64,000 nt of DNA from Bacteroidota bacterium (GTDB lineage Bacteria > Bacteroidota > Bacteroidia > CAILMK01). The notes beneath the pieces are model-generated. The model saw nothing but the letters and a program-made list of their open reading frames with translations, made no database searches and was not told where the DNA came from. The stretch spans positions 41,799-105,798 of the forward strand of contig JABDBQ010000005.1 of the NCBI GenBank assembly GCA_013288555.1. Reading direction: 5' to 3'. Below are positions 1 through 10,449 of the stretch, piece after piece. Numbering within the stretch: the stretch's first letter is position 1; each line of letters opens with the position of its first letter. Made by a program: the position numbers and the translations under genes.

Positions 1-918
1 TGTATTCGCGCCGTAGTGCGAACTGCTATCTACCATGGATTTAAAGTTTACGGGGTAGAGCGAGGATATCAGGGCATGATTGAAGGATTGTTTACACCTA
101 TGGATTCCTCTTCCGTTTCGAATATCATTCAAAGAGGAGGGACCATTATAAAAACGGCAAGGTGCAAAGAATTTGAAACTGTGGAAGGGCGCAGACTTGC
201 ATTTGAAAATCTTCAGATGAATCATATAGAAGGTGTTATTGCCATTGGAGGGAATGGGACCTATGCCGGAGCGGCACAATTTTATAAGGAATTCTCGTTC
301 CCGATAATTGGCGCTCCGGGCACTATTGATAATGATTTATACGGCACCGATTATACAATAGGTTATGATACTGCCATTAATACTGCTTTGGATGCAATCG
401 ATAAAATAAGGGATACAGCAGATTCATTCGATCGAACTTTTTTTGTGGAAGTGATGGGCAGGGATTCCGGTTTTATTGCCATGGATGTCGGGCTCGCCGG
501 TGGTGCTGAGGCGATCCTGGTTCCTGAACTCCATAATGAACTGGACCATTTGATTGGAATTCTGCAATCAGGCTGGGGCCGTAAAAAAGGATCTCAACTT
601 ATTGTTGTAGCTGAGGGAGATGATGAAGGAGGAGTTTATGAAGTTGTCAAAAAAATTAAAAAATACATCCCTTCGCTTGATCCCCGAATGGTCGTATTAG
701 GTCATATTCAAAGAGGTGGCTCGCCAACAGCCCGTGATCGAGTCCTGGCTTCAAGGTTGGGAGCTGCCGCAGTGATGGCAATAATGGAAGGCAAAGAAAA
801 TATTGCAGTTGGTATTGTAAATGATCAGATCAATTATGTATCCCTGGAGGAAGCCATAAATTTAAAAAAACCAGTCAAAGAAGGTTTATTAAAACTTGCA
901 GCGATGCTGAGTACGTAA
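1..918 (+). CDS. pfkA: 6-phosphofructokinase, 5' end cut by window edge
   Basis: Frame is open from base 1 (CIRAVVRTAIYHGFKVYGVERGYQGMIEG). Contains GGNGTYAGA, GTIDNDLYGTDYTIGYDTA, EVMGRDSGFIA and LGHIQRGGSPTARDR, all typical of PFK-A. The listed start at 16 is an internal GTG. Confidence 0.95.
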   Translation, partial: CIRAVVRTAIYHGFKVYGVERGYQGMIEGLFTPMDSSSVSNIIQRGGTIIKTARCKEFETVEGRRLAFENLQMNHIEGVIAIGGNGTYAGAAQFYKEFSFPIIGAPGTIDNDLYGTDYTIGYDTAINTALDAIDKIRDTADSFDRTFFVEVMGRDSGFIAMDVGLAGGAEAILVPELHNELDHLIGILQSGWGRKKGSQLIVVAEGDDEGGVYEVVKKIKKYIPSLDPRMVVLGHIQRGGSPTARDRVLASRLGAAAVMAIMEGKENIAVGIVNDQINYVSLEEAINLKKPVKEGLLKLAAMLST

Positions 919-933
919 TTTGTTCTGAATTAT

Positions 934-1866
934 TTATAAATTCTTGGAATAGAGATATTCATCCACGCTTGAGAAATAAAAATAGGGGTAATCTGAAAGA
1001 AATTTCAGGGATTTTAATCCCCCTTGCAATGGTCGTGGAGCGGACTGATTTAACTCAGATGTTTCTTTTGCATTGATGATTACATCATTTATCGGGAATC
1101 GATTCAGGACTTTCTGTGCCAATTGTACCCGGTTCAGATAATCTGTTGAAGCAATATTATAAACACCCGATTTATTGTCTTTAATGAGCAAGTGAAGCGC
1201 CTTTGCAATATCCAGTGCATTTACAGGAGTGGCAAATTGATCTACAGGAAGATTTAATATGGCTTTTTCATGGTTTTGACCCATTTCAATAAGTCGTGCA
1301 ACGAAATTTTTATTCCGGATTTCATCGCCGTAAACATTTGTTACACGCAATACCAGGTTATCCCCGGATTGATTTCGAACAAGCATTTCAGCTTCAAGCT
1401 TATGACGGGCGTAAACGCTTATAGGATTAACTTCAGCTTTTTCATCATAGGGGCCCGATTTTCCATCAAATACATAATCAGTAGATATATAGATTATTCG
1501 AGATCCGAATTTATCAGCCAGTTTCAGAATATTACGGGTGGAATGAACTGTTTTTAATTCACTTTCTTCAGGGTGCGTTTCGCAATAGTCAACATGCGTT
1601 AAAGCTCCGGCATGAAGGATATGGGTTGGTTTGAAACTGTCAATATCAAAATTATCTTTATTCCCGGGGTTCAGGGTATCATAGAAATACAACCCTTCAG
1701 CAGCAAAAGAAAAATAGGTGCCGGCAACTTCAAATCCTTCCTGGAATTGTAGATAATGCAAGCAATTTCCACCAACAAGACCCGATGCGCCGATGATCAA
1801 AATTCTGTAATCTTTCAAAATATTATCCTTTATATTATAGTTTTCTAGACTTATATACTTCTTCAA
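934..1866 (-). CDS. SDR-family dTDP-4-dehydrorhamnose reductase-like / NAD-dependent epimerase
   Basis: N-terminal GASGLVGGNCL Rossmann motif; YISTDYVFDGKSGPYDE and YARHKLEAE are RmlD-like. Confidence 0.8.
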   Translation of the reverse strand: MKKYISLENYNIKDNILKDYRILIIGASGLVGGNCLHYLQFQEGFEVAGTYFSFAAEGLYFYDTLNPGNKDNFDIDSFKPTHILHAGALTHVDYCETHPEESELKTVHSTRNILKLADKFGSRIIYISTDYVFDGKSGPYDEKAEVNPISVYARHKLEAEMLVRNQSGDNLVLRVTNVYGDEIRNKNFVARLIEMGQNHEKAILNLPVDQFATPVNALDIAKALHLLIKDNKSGVYNIASTDYLNRVQLAQKVLNRFPINDVIINAKETSELNQSAPRPLQGGLKSLKFLSDYPYFYFSSVDEYLYSKNL

Positions 1867-2887
1867 TGATACTTACACTTTCAGCCGCATCTTCTGCTGA
1901 AGCCATTTCATAAGATTCACCTTTTAAAGCTTTAACCACATTATCTATAACAAAAGCATGGTTCGCGGCGGATCCCTTAAAATGCCCGTAATCATTTGGC
2001 GGCAACGATGTTTCGAGTACCGGCATTGTCAGTCCTTCAACATTGAAATAATCTATTTTCTCCATGTACTGGCCTCCGGCTTTGATGGTTCCTTTTTCGC
2101 CAATAATGGTTATGCTGCTTTCCAGGTTGGCATTGTGTAAAGCCGTTGAATAGGTAAACTGACCGGCTCCTTCGCGTTCAAAATCAAAGGAAAATGTTCC
2201 TGTATCCTCTATACCTTCAAGATATGGATGGTTATTGTTATAAAATCTTGATTGAATATTTTTTACAGGACCAAAATTCCAATATAACAAATCAATAAAA
2301 TGACTGAACTGCGTGTAAAGAGGTCCACCGTCAAGTTCTTTGGTGCCACGCCAGCTTCCGGGTATATAATACCGATCATCCCGATTCCAATAGCAGTTTA
2401 TAGCCACCCAGTATATTTTGCCCAATGTCTTTTCCGTCATCATTTTATGAATGAATTGTGCCGGAGGGCTGTACCTGTTCTGCAAAACGCAGAAAACATT
2501 TTTATTCGAAGATTTCGCTAGCGAGATTAATTCCTCGCATTCCTTTTTTCGTAAACCCATGGGTTTTTCAACCAATACATTTATCCCGGCTTTAACAGCC
2601 ATTAATGCCATAGGGATGTGAAAACCATTCGGGGCACAGATATTAATGACATCAAGATCATTGTGATTCTGTAATAATTCATCAATGGTTTGATAAACAG
2701 GAATCTGAAGTTTTTCCTTCGATATCTTTGCAGTTAATGGATCTGTCTCAACTATGGCGATCAAAGACGCGTCTTTGTGGACTATTATTTCTTCAGCATG
2801 GCGCTTCCCGATATTGCCGTAACCGACAATTGCGAATCTTATATTAGTTGGTTTCCCCGTTTCCATATCTGAATCAAACCTAATCAA
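1835..2887 (-). CDS. Gfo/Idh/MocA family oxidoreductase
   Basis: FAIVGYGNIGKRHAEEI Rossmann motif, VLVEKPMGLRKKECEEL EKP motif. Overlaps the neighbouring ORFs at both ends. Confidence 0.88.
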   Translation of the reverse strand: MIRFDSDMETGKPTNIRFAIVGYGNIGKRHAEEIIVHKDASLIAIVETDPLTAKISKEKLQIPVYQTIDELLQNHNDLDVINICAPNGFHIPMALMAVKAGINVLVEKPMGLRKKECEELISLAKSSNKNVFCVLQNRYSPPAQFIHKMMTEKTLGKIYWVAINCYWNRDDRYYIPGSWRGTKELDGGPLYTQFSHFIDLLYWNFGPVKNIQSRFYNNNHPYLEGIEDTGTFSFDFEREGAGQFTYSTALHNANLESSITIIGEKGTIKAGGQYMEKIDYFNVEGLTMPVLETSLPPNDYGHFKGSAANHAFVIDNVVKALKGESYEMASAEDAAESVSIIEEVYKSRKL

Positions 2888-3866
2888 ATTTCAGGTTTAT
2901 ATCGTAGGCACATTTAAAATGACCTTTAGGACAAGCCTTATATCCATGCAATCCGCAAGGCCTGCATTCGAGGTTATCTGTTTCCTGTGCTATTCTGCTA
3001 TCAATAGATAACGGACCAAATCCAAATTCCGGTATTGTGGAGCAGAATATAGCCGTGACAGGGGCATCCATGGCTGATGCAAAATGAAGCGGGGCAGAAT
3101 CATTCGTAAAATTCATCCTGGCATTTTTCATAAGTGCGGCAGTTTGAAGGAAGCTTAGTTTACCAGCAAGAACTTCAATACCGGCATGTCTGCCGTTTTT
3201 TTTGATCTTACTGCAAAGTTCTGAATCACCTTTTCCTCCGGTAAGATAAATCATGTATCCATCCGGGATGGTTTTGATCAGTTCAATCCATTTATATTTT
3301 GGATATTGCTTTGTAAACCAAACAGATGCAGGAGAAATAGTGACATATGGCTTATTTTGATAAACAGAAACAGCTTCAAAATCCGGGTCTGATGGGTAGA
3401 GTTTTGGTTTTGAAGCATGAGCATCTGTGAATTCTGCAATCAATGCCTGGTTCCGCTCTGTTTCATGTAAGTATGCCAAATCCCCTCTTTTACCAATAAT
3501 ATGGGGGAATGATTTTGTAAATAAAAATGAAAATGGATTTTTTTCAAAACCATATCTGAGTTTGGCTCCTGAAAAAGATGCCAGTATTCCCGAAGCTGCA
3601 AATCTTTGAAGGTTGATAACCAAATCATATTTTTCCTTTTTGATTTGCCGGAATATAAACCACAGATTAGCATATTTTTTTTGCTTTTTATCCCAAACGA
3701 GTATCGTCCTTATAAATGGATGGCCCGCAAGTAATGTTTCATTCCCTTTCCTGAGAAGGAAATCAATTTGGGAATACGGATAAAAACTGTTAAGTTTTTC
3801 AACGAGTCCGGTTGCAAGTACTACATCACCGATAAAGGCAGTTTGTATGATCAGGATTTTTTTCAA
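2880..3866 (-). CDS. Glycosyltransferase family 9 (ADP-heptose:LPS heptosyltransferase-like)
   Basis: MKKILIIQTAFIGDVVLATGLVEKLN N-terminus; FTNDSAPLHFASAMDAPVTAIFCSTIPEFGFGP. Confidence 0.85.
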   Translation of the reverse strand: MKKILIIQTAFIGDVVLATGLVEKLNSFYPYSQIDFLLRKGNETLLAGHPFIRTILVWDKKQKKYANLWFIFRQIKKEKYDLVINLQRFAASGILASFSGAKLRYGFEKNPFSFLFTKSFPHIIGKRGDLAYLHETERNQALIAEFTDAHASKPKLYPSDPDFEAVSVYQNKPYVTISPASVWFTKQYPKYKWIELIKTIPDGYMIYLTGGKGDSELCSKIKKNGRHAGIEVLAGKLSFLQTAALMKNARMNFTNDSAPLHFASAMDAPVTAIFCSTIPEFGFGPLSIDSRIAQETDNLECRPCGLHGYKACPKGHFKCAYDINLKFD

Positions 3867-3919
3867 GGTATCAACCTGAATTTTGAAAAATAATATGCAG
3901 GTTTTACTGCACTGATAAT

Positions 3920-4729
3920 TTATATGGAGATATTAAACTCTCTTAATGCATCATTCAATGACGTTTTTAAATCAGTTGATGCTTTTCTTTGTCCGATAAT
4001 CAAGGCACATGAGACACCGAATGACCCTGCCGGATATGTTTTTTGATATGTACCGGGAATAACAACTGATCTTTCAGGAACAAAACCTTTTCTTTCATGA
4101 GGTGTTTCACCCGTTACGTCAATAATTTTGGTAGATGCTGTAAGTACAACATTTGCGCCCAGAACTGCTTCTTTGCCAACACGCACACCTTCAACAACGA
4201 TGCACCTCGAGCCAATAAATGCCCCATCTTCTATAATAACCGGCGCTGCTTGAACAGGTTCTAAAACTCCACCAAGTCCTACACCGCCGCTAAGATGAAC
4301 ATTCTTCCCAACCTGGGCGCATGACCCAACGGTAGCCCAGGTGTCTACCAATGTGCCTTCATCAACATAAGCTCCGATATTCACATAGGATGGCATTAGA
4401 ATAACGCCTCTTGAAATATAAGATCCGTAACGAGCAATACCATGAGGAACAACCCGAACACCCAGGGATTCGAAATCTTTTTTCAACGGAATCTTGTCAT
4501 AAAATTCCATGGGACCGGCATGAAATGTTTCCATTTTCCGGATTCCGAAATACATCAAAACGGCTTTTTTTACCCATTCATTTACCGTCCATCCGAATTC
4601 ATTTTCCTGTGCTACACGAATTTTGCCTTTGTCAAGCGCTTCGATAACTTCGGCAACGGCATCCTGGTTTGCCTGTTCTTTCAAAAGATCCCTGTTGTCC
4701 CAGATGGATTCTATAAGTTGTTGATTCAT
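3920..4729 (-). CDS. dapD: 2,3,4,5-tetrahydropyridine-2,6-dicarboxylate N-succinyltransferase
   Basis: Left-handed beta-helix hexapeptides; MPSYVNIGAYVDEGTLVDTWATVGSCAQVGKNVHLSGGVGLGGVLEPVQA is DapD-specific. Confidence 0.95.
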   Translation of the reverse strand: MNQQLIESIWDNRDLLKEQANQDAVAEVIEALDKGKIRVAQENEFGWTVNEWVKKAVLMYFGIRKMETFHAGPMEFYDKIPLKKDFESLGVRVVPHGIARYGSYISRGVILMPSYVNIGAYVDEGTLVDTWATVGSCAQVGKNVHLSGGVGLGGVLEPVQAAPVIIEDGAFIGSRCIVVEGVRVGKEAVLGANVVLTASTKIIDVTGETPHERKGFVPERSVVIPGTYQKTYPAGSFGVSCALIIGQRKASTDLKTSLNDALREFNISI

Positions 4730-4781
4730 TTATTAAAACTGAATTTAGGTGATGTATTGAATGTTAAATAAGGCCGCAAAG

Positions 4782-7481
4782 TTACTCACTAAGCCTGTAA
4801 TGATAAAGCTTTTTATCAGGTCCACCGATAATCAGGTCAGCATCACCGTTTCCGGACAGATCTCCGACTATAAAATCAGTATTCCCGGTGACAGGGAAAT
4901 TTGGAAATGAATTACCAAATGCAGTGAACAGATACACTTTAGCCGAAGCAACGCTTACATAGCCGATATATTTTTTGCTATTAAAATCGATAATGTGCGG
5001 CGGATATTTTATGTTGTCAGACGTGATCAGTTTCCATAATTCGGTTGAATCGGGACCAAATCCTGAAATCATTTTTTCAGAAGACAGGACAAGTTCCGGT
5101 TTAGCATTATCGTCTTTTTCAATATAATTAAAGAAGGGGCTTTTCCTGAAATTGGGATATGTTTTCTTTTTAACATTACCCGTAAAAGAGACTTCAAATC
5201 CGTTTCCAGTCGAATCCGCAGAAAAAAGAGCCTTGGAATCTAAAGATACCATGAATGAATTTTTGAATCCGGCATGTAATGGTACCGGATTCATAACCTG
5301 TTTGCCATTAATATCCCACAAATAAACAGTTCCTTTTTCAGAGTTGCCAAAAAGATAATGTTTCCCATTGTAAGTAAAATCCTTGATCGGCTTTGTCATG
5401 CCCGCATCGATGTTTTTCGGTACCCATCCGGCAAGCGGTTTCCCGTTTCCATTATACCCATAAATTTTCCCCCTGTTGCAGCATACAAAATATGTATATT
5501 CTTTATTATTATCCACATCAAAAAGGGATAAACCGGTATGTGTTGGCTCCGCGAGGTTTAAAGGATAACTGCCTGCATCTTTACCGTAATGATCCAGTAG
5601 ATAAAGTTTATTGGTAGTGGCAAAAAGATATTCCGATTGTTCATTCTGGAACAGGTCCATTGCATAAATATCTCCCTGTATAGGTTCCTCCAGGTGCTTT
5701 TCCCAAATTATGCTTCCGGAGCTTCCAATGAGGTATAAATTATTTAAAGAATCCTGTACCATAACTTCATGAGTTCCCGATTCATAATTCATTACAATGC
5801 TGGGCTTCCCACGCAGGCTGGCATCAAGGGTTGCAGTCCAAACTGATTCTACATTTCCCTCTTTATCAGAAGGTTTTGAAAGGGTAATCTGGCTGTAAAA
5901 ATTTTTTCCGTTGGCTGCCAGTTGAAATGCAAAACCATTAAATCCCCTATAGGTAGAAAGGTTTGCCTTATATTTAGTAAGGTATTCTGTTTTAAAATAG
6001 GAGGCTCCAAAGTCTGCAACTCTTGTAGGGTTGCAATACATGAAAAAGCTGGTCTCGCTTATTAATGATTTCGAAAATGATTTGTATGAAGATGATTTTT
6101 TCAATGTCTTGTCATCTTTGTAAGCATCAATACATTTTTGTATAGCGCTCAGATTGCTGGCAAAAATGAGAAAGTCGCCGACTTTGGTAAAATAGGGCGA
6201 TTGAAAACCTGCAAAAAGGTCCCCAAAGAGCAATTCGAATGATTTACTCACCCTTATCTGATTCAGTTGATACCCATTATATTCAATTGCAGTAAAATTC
6301 CTGTTTTTATCCGTGGCGAGTTTCTTAAGGTTATCATATGCTTTTGCACTGTCGGATGCTTTAAATACGAGCAATTCCTCAGGTTTTGCACCTTCCGCTG
6401 ATTCGAGCATTGCATAACCCCATTCTTTACCTATTGCCGGAAGGATATCTTTTACAGGATTAATACCAGTGCTTATATCTGTTTCCCTCATTTCAATGTC
6501 CCAGGCATTTGTTTTGCCTTTCTCATTTATATAATTTTTGTGATTTGAAAAGGAAGCATTAAAACTATCGGCACACCAATCCAGAAACATAGATGTTCCG
6601 GAAGGTAATATTCCTGCAATATCAGCTTTTTTTGACGCCTGGTTCTGAAGGCCTGAGAGGAAAGAAGTTTTGCCGGGACCGGCATCCAATGTTCCATTTA
6701 ACCTGAAAAGGCCTGGCTCAGCCTTCAGGGTGTAATCCGCAAAAGAAGCAAAATCAGCAAGGGAAGATATTTTATCACGGATACTTTCAGAAGCGTATAC
6801 ATTTAAGAATTGCGGCAGTCTTGCATAATTGACAAATAGTTTTTGTTGACCAAATGAAGCCGTCATTTCCTTAATCATGTCGCGTGACTTTGATTTACTT
6901 GAATGATACGCGCTTATGGCTTCTTCAACCAATCCGGTATTCCGACTCAGTGCAATGATCCCATCCATAAAAGCAACAGCAAATAATGGTTGCTTTTTGC
7001 TGTTCAGAATTTCGGTTACAGTTACATTATCAAAATTATGATCAAGTACCCTTTCTTCCGGATCAAATGTTTTAACAAGTTTTTCTATATCATACGTATT
7101 AAATTCATTTTGAGACTGGAGTAAAATGAGCAACTGAAAATTATCGGCACTAGTAACATGCAGGCTTACAATAACAGGATTTTGAGATAACGATTTCACA
7201 ATGCCATTATTTGTTTTTAGGACTGAATCGAAAAATCTGAAATCATCTTCAAAAGCCGAAACTGAAGGGTTTTTTTCCAGGAATTTATAGATATCTTTCG
7301 TTTTCAGGTCCTCGAATTCCTTCTCAGGATTTTGCCCCTGGTATGCAAAAACAGAAGATTCCGGCAGGGCAAGACAAGCTTTTGGGAATTGCTGATTTTG
7401 GCGGCTAAAATACAGGTATGCGCCCGCCCCTGCGATGACGATGAATAAGACGATCAACAATACACGTTGAGAAACTTTCAT
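4782..7481 (-). CDS. Large membrane-anchored protein: N-terminal TM, DUF3352-like region, C-terminal PQQ/beta-propeller-like repeats
   Basis: N-terminal hydrophobic segment VLLIVLFIVIAGAGAYLYF; C-terminal NNLYLIGSSGSIIWEKHL and GDLSGNGDADLIIGGPDKKLYHY propeller-like repeats. Confidence 0.6.
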   Translation of the reverse strand: MKVSQRVLLIVLFIVIAGAGAYLYFSRQNQQFPKACLALPESSVFAYQGQNPEKEFEDLKTKDIYKFLEKNPSVSAFEDDFRFFDSVLKTNNGIVKSLSQNPVIVSLHVTSADNFQLLILLQSQNEFNTYDIEKLVKTFDPEERVLDHNFDNVTVTEILNSKKQPLFAVAFMDGIIALSRNTGLVEEAISAYHSSKSKSRDMIKEMTASFGQQKLFVNYARLPQFLNVYASESIRDKISSLADFASFADYTLKAEPGLFRLNGTLDAGPGKTSFLSGLQNQASKKADIAGILPSGTSMFLDWCADSFNASFSNHKNYINEKGKTNAWDIEMRETDISTGINPVKDILPAIGKEWGYAMLESAEGAKPEELLVFKASDSAKAYDNLKKLATDKNRNFTAIEYNGYQLNQIRVSKSFELLFGDLFAGFQSPYFTKVGDFLIFASNLSAIQKCIDAYKDDKTLKKSSSYKSFSKSLISETSFFMYCNPTRVADFGASYFKTEYLTKYKANLSTYRGFNGFAFQLAANGKNFYSQITLSKPSDKEGNVESVWTATLDASLRGKPSIVMNYESGTHEVMVQDSLNNLYLIGSSGSIIWEKHLEEPIQGDIYAMDLFQNEQSEYLFATTNKLYLLDHYGKDAGSYPLNLAEPTHTGLSLFDVDNNKEYTYFVCCNRGKIYGYNGNGKPLAGWVPKNIDAGMTKPIKDFTYNGKHYLFGNSEKGTVYLWDINGKQVMNPVPLHAGFKNSFMVSLDSKALFSADSTGNGFEVSFTGNVKKKTYPNFRKSPFFNYIEKDDNAKPELVLSSEKMISGFGPDSTELWKLITSDNIKYPPHIIDFNSKKYIGYVSVASAKVYLFTAFGNSFPNFPVTGNTDFIVGDLSGNGDADLIIGGPDKKLYHYRLSE

Positions 7482-7706
7482 TCAGGATTGAAATGGATTA
7501 AACTGAGGTCAAAATTAATCAAATTAAAATAGAGGATTCCTATCGTTTTATAAAACTCCAGGATAGGAATATTTTACAACCCAGGAGAGCATTCTGATCT
7601 CAAATGTGATTGAATCAACGTGTCATTCCCCAAATAAACCTTAATTTTGAACCACAGAGTCTTTGACTTTTTTAAAAGTTAATGGATCTTAAAATAAAAT
7701 AATTAC

Positions 7707-9221
7707 ATGGGCATAAAGGCTTATGCCGCCAAATGGTTCGCTAATATTATCCACCGGCAGACTTTAAAATGGTCATTAGATCCGGTTGGCACGCAGGAAA
7801 AAGTTTTTCAGTCTTTGATCAACCAGGCTAAGGGGACTTTGTTTGGCGAAGATCATAATTTCTCAGGGATTAAATCGTATCAGGATTTCAGGCAGGCAGT
7901 GCCAATCCGTGATTATGAAGGTTTGAAGCCCTATATTCAGAAGATTATTGAAGGTGCAGAAAATGTACTCTGGTCAGGAAAACCTACCTATTTTGCAAAA
8001 ACATCAGGAACGACTTCAGGCGTTAAATATATTCCTATTTCTAAAGAATCAATGCCTTTCCAGATTGCAGGGGCGAGGAATGCATTGCTCGCCTATATTT
8101 ATGAAACCGGCAATTCAAGTTTTGTGGAAGGCAAATTGATCTTTTTATCCGGCAGTCCGGAACTGGAAGAGAAGAGCGGAATCCAAACCGGTCGATTGTC
8201 AGGTATTGTTAATCATCATGTGCCAAAATATCTAAGAAGAAATCAGTTACCTAGCTATACTACCAATTGTATTGAAGATTGGGAAACCAAACTGGACAAA
8301 ATTGTTGAGGAAACCATTTCTCAGGACATGACCCTTATCAGTGGTATTCCACCATGGATGCAAATGTATTTTGACAGGCTTCATGAAAAATCAGGTAAAA
8401 TGGCAGGAAACCTGTTCCCGAATCTGTCCGTAATTGTGCACGGAGGCGTTAATTTTGAACCTTATAAAGCAAAACTTCAGGAATCTATTTCTAAAAAAGT
8501 CAGCTTTATCGAAACATTCCCGGCATCTGAGGGCTTTTTCGCATACCAGGACAGCCAGAAAGAAGTTGGTCTTTTACTTTTATTGAATTCAGGGATATTT
8601 TATGAATTTGTACCTTCAAACGAAATATTCTCTGATAACCCGACAAGATTAACAATTGGAGAAGTAGAGTTGGGCGTTAATTATGCTATAATTTTGAATA
8701 CCAATGCAGGCCTTTGGGGATATAACCTTGGAGATACCATAAAATTTGTTTCAAAAAATCCATATAAAATTGTTGTTACAGGGCGTATCAAGCATTTTAT
8801 CTCAGCTTTCGGAGAACATGTTATTGCAGAAGAAGTTGAAGAATGTCTTTCTGAAACTTCAAGGCAATTGGGTGCAAGGATTGTAGAATTTACTGTGGCA
8901 CCGCAGGTAAATCCAACCGATAGCGAACACCCTTATCATGAGTGGTTTATTGAGTTTGAGTCTATTCCAGACAACCTGGATAAGTTCAGAATGATCCTGG
9001 ATGACAAACTGCAGCAAAAGAACATTTATTATAAAGACCTATTGACAGGAAATATTCTTGATCCCTTGCATATCAGTCCAATTCAGAAAGATGGGTTTAT
9101 CAACTATATGAAATCTATCGGCAAGCTTGGAGGTCAGAATAAATTGCCAAGACTGAGCAATGACCGTATTATTGCTGACAAGCTCAAACCATATCTTGTG
9201 GAAATTATGTCTGCAAATTAA
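7707..9221 (+). CDS. GH3 auxin-responsive-promoter-like acyl-adenylating protein
   Basis: FAKTSGTTSGVKYIPIS (P-loop of ANL/GH3 enzymes), WGYNLGDTIKFVS, ISAFGEHVIAEEVEECL; GH3-type length and order. Confidence 0.85.
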   Translation: MGIKAYAAKWFANIIHRQTLKWSLDPVGTQEKVFQSLINQAKGTLFGEDHNFSGIKSYQDFRQAVPIRDYEGLKPYIQKIIEGAENVLWSGKPTYFAKTSGTTSGVKYIPISKESMPFQIAGARNALLAYIYETGNSSFVEGKLIFLSGSPELEEKSGIQTGRLSGIVNHHVPKYLRRNQLPSYTTNCIEDWETKLDKIVEETISQDMTLISGIPPWMQMYFDRLHEKSGKMAGNLFPNLSVIVHGGVNFEPYKAKLQESISKKVSFIETFPASEGFFAYQDSQKEVGLLLLLNSGIFYEFVPSNEIFSDNPTRLTIGEVELGVNYAIILNTNAGLWGYNLGDTIKFVSKNPYKIVVTGRIKHFISAFGEHVIAEEVEECLSETSRQLGARIVEFTVAPQVNPTDSEHPYHEWFIEFESIPDNLDKFRMILDDKLQQKNIYYKDLLTGNILDPLHISPIQKDGFINYMKSIGKLGGQNKLPRLSNDRIIADKLKPYLVEIMSAN

Positions 9222-9272
9222 CATGGCATGATTATTACTAAACATTAACTAAAAATTATTCCAGGTTCAACC

Positions 9273-10433
9273 ATGTCTGAAACTGTAAAGAGACAAATCG
9301 CAATATTAGGTTCCACTGGTTCTATAGGAACCCAGGCATTGGAGGTTATTGACCAGAATCCGGATTTTTTTGAGGTCTCAGTACTTACTGCAAATGATAA
9401 TCATGAATTACTCATAGCCCAGGCTTTAAAATACCAGCCTAATGCTGTAGTAATTTGCAATAAGGACAAATACAATATTGTTAAAGAAGCTCTTAAAAAT
9501 GAGCTGATTAAAGTTTACGCTGGCTCAGAAGCTGTAGAACAGATCGTTCAGACAGATGAAATAGATATTGTGCTAACCGCTATGGTTGGTTTTGCGGGGC
9601 TCAGTTCAACTGTAAAAGCCATTGAAGCAGGGAAAATCATTGCATTGGCTAATAAAGAAACACTCGTGGTAGCTGGTGACCTTATCAGCCGGTTGGCTAT
9701 CGAAAACAATGTTCCGGTAATACCCGTTGATTCTGAACATTCGGCCATTTTTCAATGCCTTGCCGGTGAGAATAGTACAACGATAGATAAGATAATACTT
9801 ACAGCTTCCGGCGGCCCATTCAGGGGATACGGAAAAGAACAACTATCGAAAGTAACCAGGAATGATGCATTAAAACATCCGAACTGGACCATGGGTGCGA
9901 AAGTGACTATTGACTCTGCAAGTCTTATGAATAAAGGCCTTGAAATGATAGAAGCAAAATGGCTTTTTGGTTTGAAGCCATCCCAGATTGAAGTTATTAT
10001 TCATCCTCAATCGGTAATTCATTCTATGGTACAATTTCAGGATGGCTCAGTAAAGGCCCAACTCGGCCCCCCTGATATGAGATTACCAATTCAATATGCC
10101 CTGGCTTATCCGAAGCGGCTTGCAAATGATTTTCCAAAATTGAATTTCAAAAGCCTGTCTGTCCTTGAATTTGAACAACCTGATACGCAAACTTTCCGTA
10201 ATCTTGCACTTGCAATACAGGCATTGGAAGATGGCGGAAATATGCCATGTATATTGAACGCAGCTAACGAAATAGTTGTTAAAGCATTTCTGGAAGAAAG
10301 AATTTCTTTCCTGGATATGCCGGAAATCATTGAAAGAACGTTAGGTAAGATTGACTTTATAAAGGAACCGATGCTTGATGATTATTTTGCAACGGATAAG
10401 GAAACTAGGGAATTTACGAATACATTAATTTAA
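9273..10433 (+). CDS. dxr: 1-deoxy-D-xylulose-5-phosphate reductoisomerase
   Basis: IAILGSTGSIGTQALEVI, ANKETLVVAGDLI, PVDSEHSAIFQCL, MGAKVTIDSASLMNKGLEMIEA. Confidence 0.97.
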   Translation: MSETVKRQIAILGSTGSIGTQALEVIDQNPDFFEVSVLTANDNHELLIAQALKYQPNAVVICNKDKYNIVKEALKNELIKVYAGSEAVEQIVQTDEIDIVLTAMVGFAGLSSTVKAIEAGKIIALANKETLVVAGDLISRLAIENNVPVIPVDSEHSAIFQCLAGENSTTIDKIILTASGGPFRGYGKEQLSKVTRNDALKHPNWTMGAKVTIDSASLMNKGLEMIEAKWLFGLKPSQIEVIIHPQSVIHSMVQFQDGSVKAQLGPPDMRLPIQYALAYPKRLANDFPKLNFKSLSVLEFEQPDTQTFRNLALAIQALEDGGNMPCILNAANEIVVKAFLEERISFLDMPEIIERTLGKIDFIKEPMLDDYFATDKETREFTNTLI

Positions 10434-10449
10434 TTTTAAATAAGATAGA

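Noticed and set aside
16-918. Start of pfkA at position 16
   Set aside because: The frame is open to base 1 and the upstream residues (CIRAVV) match PFK; the true start lies outside the window.
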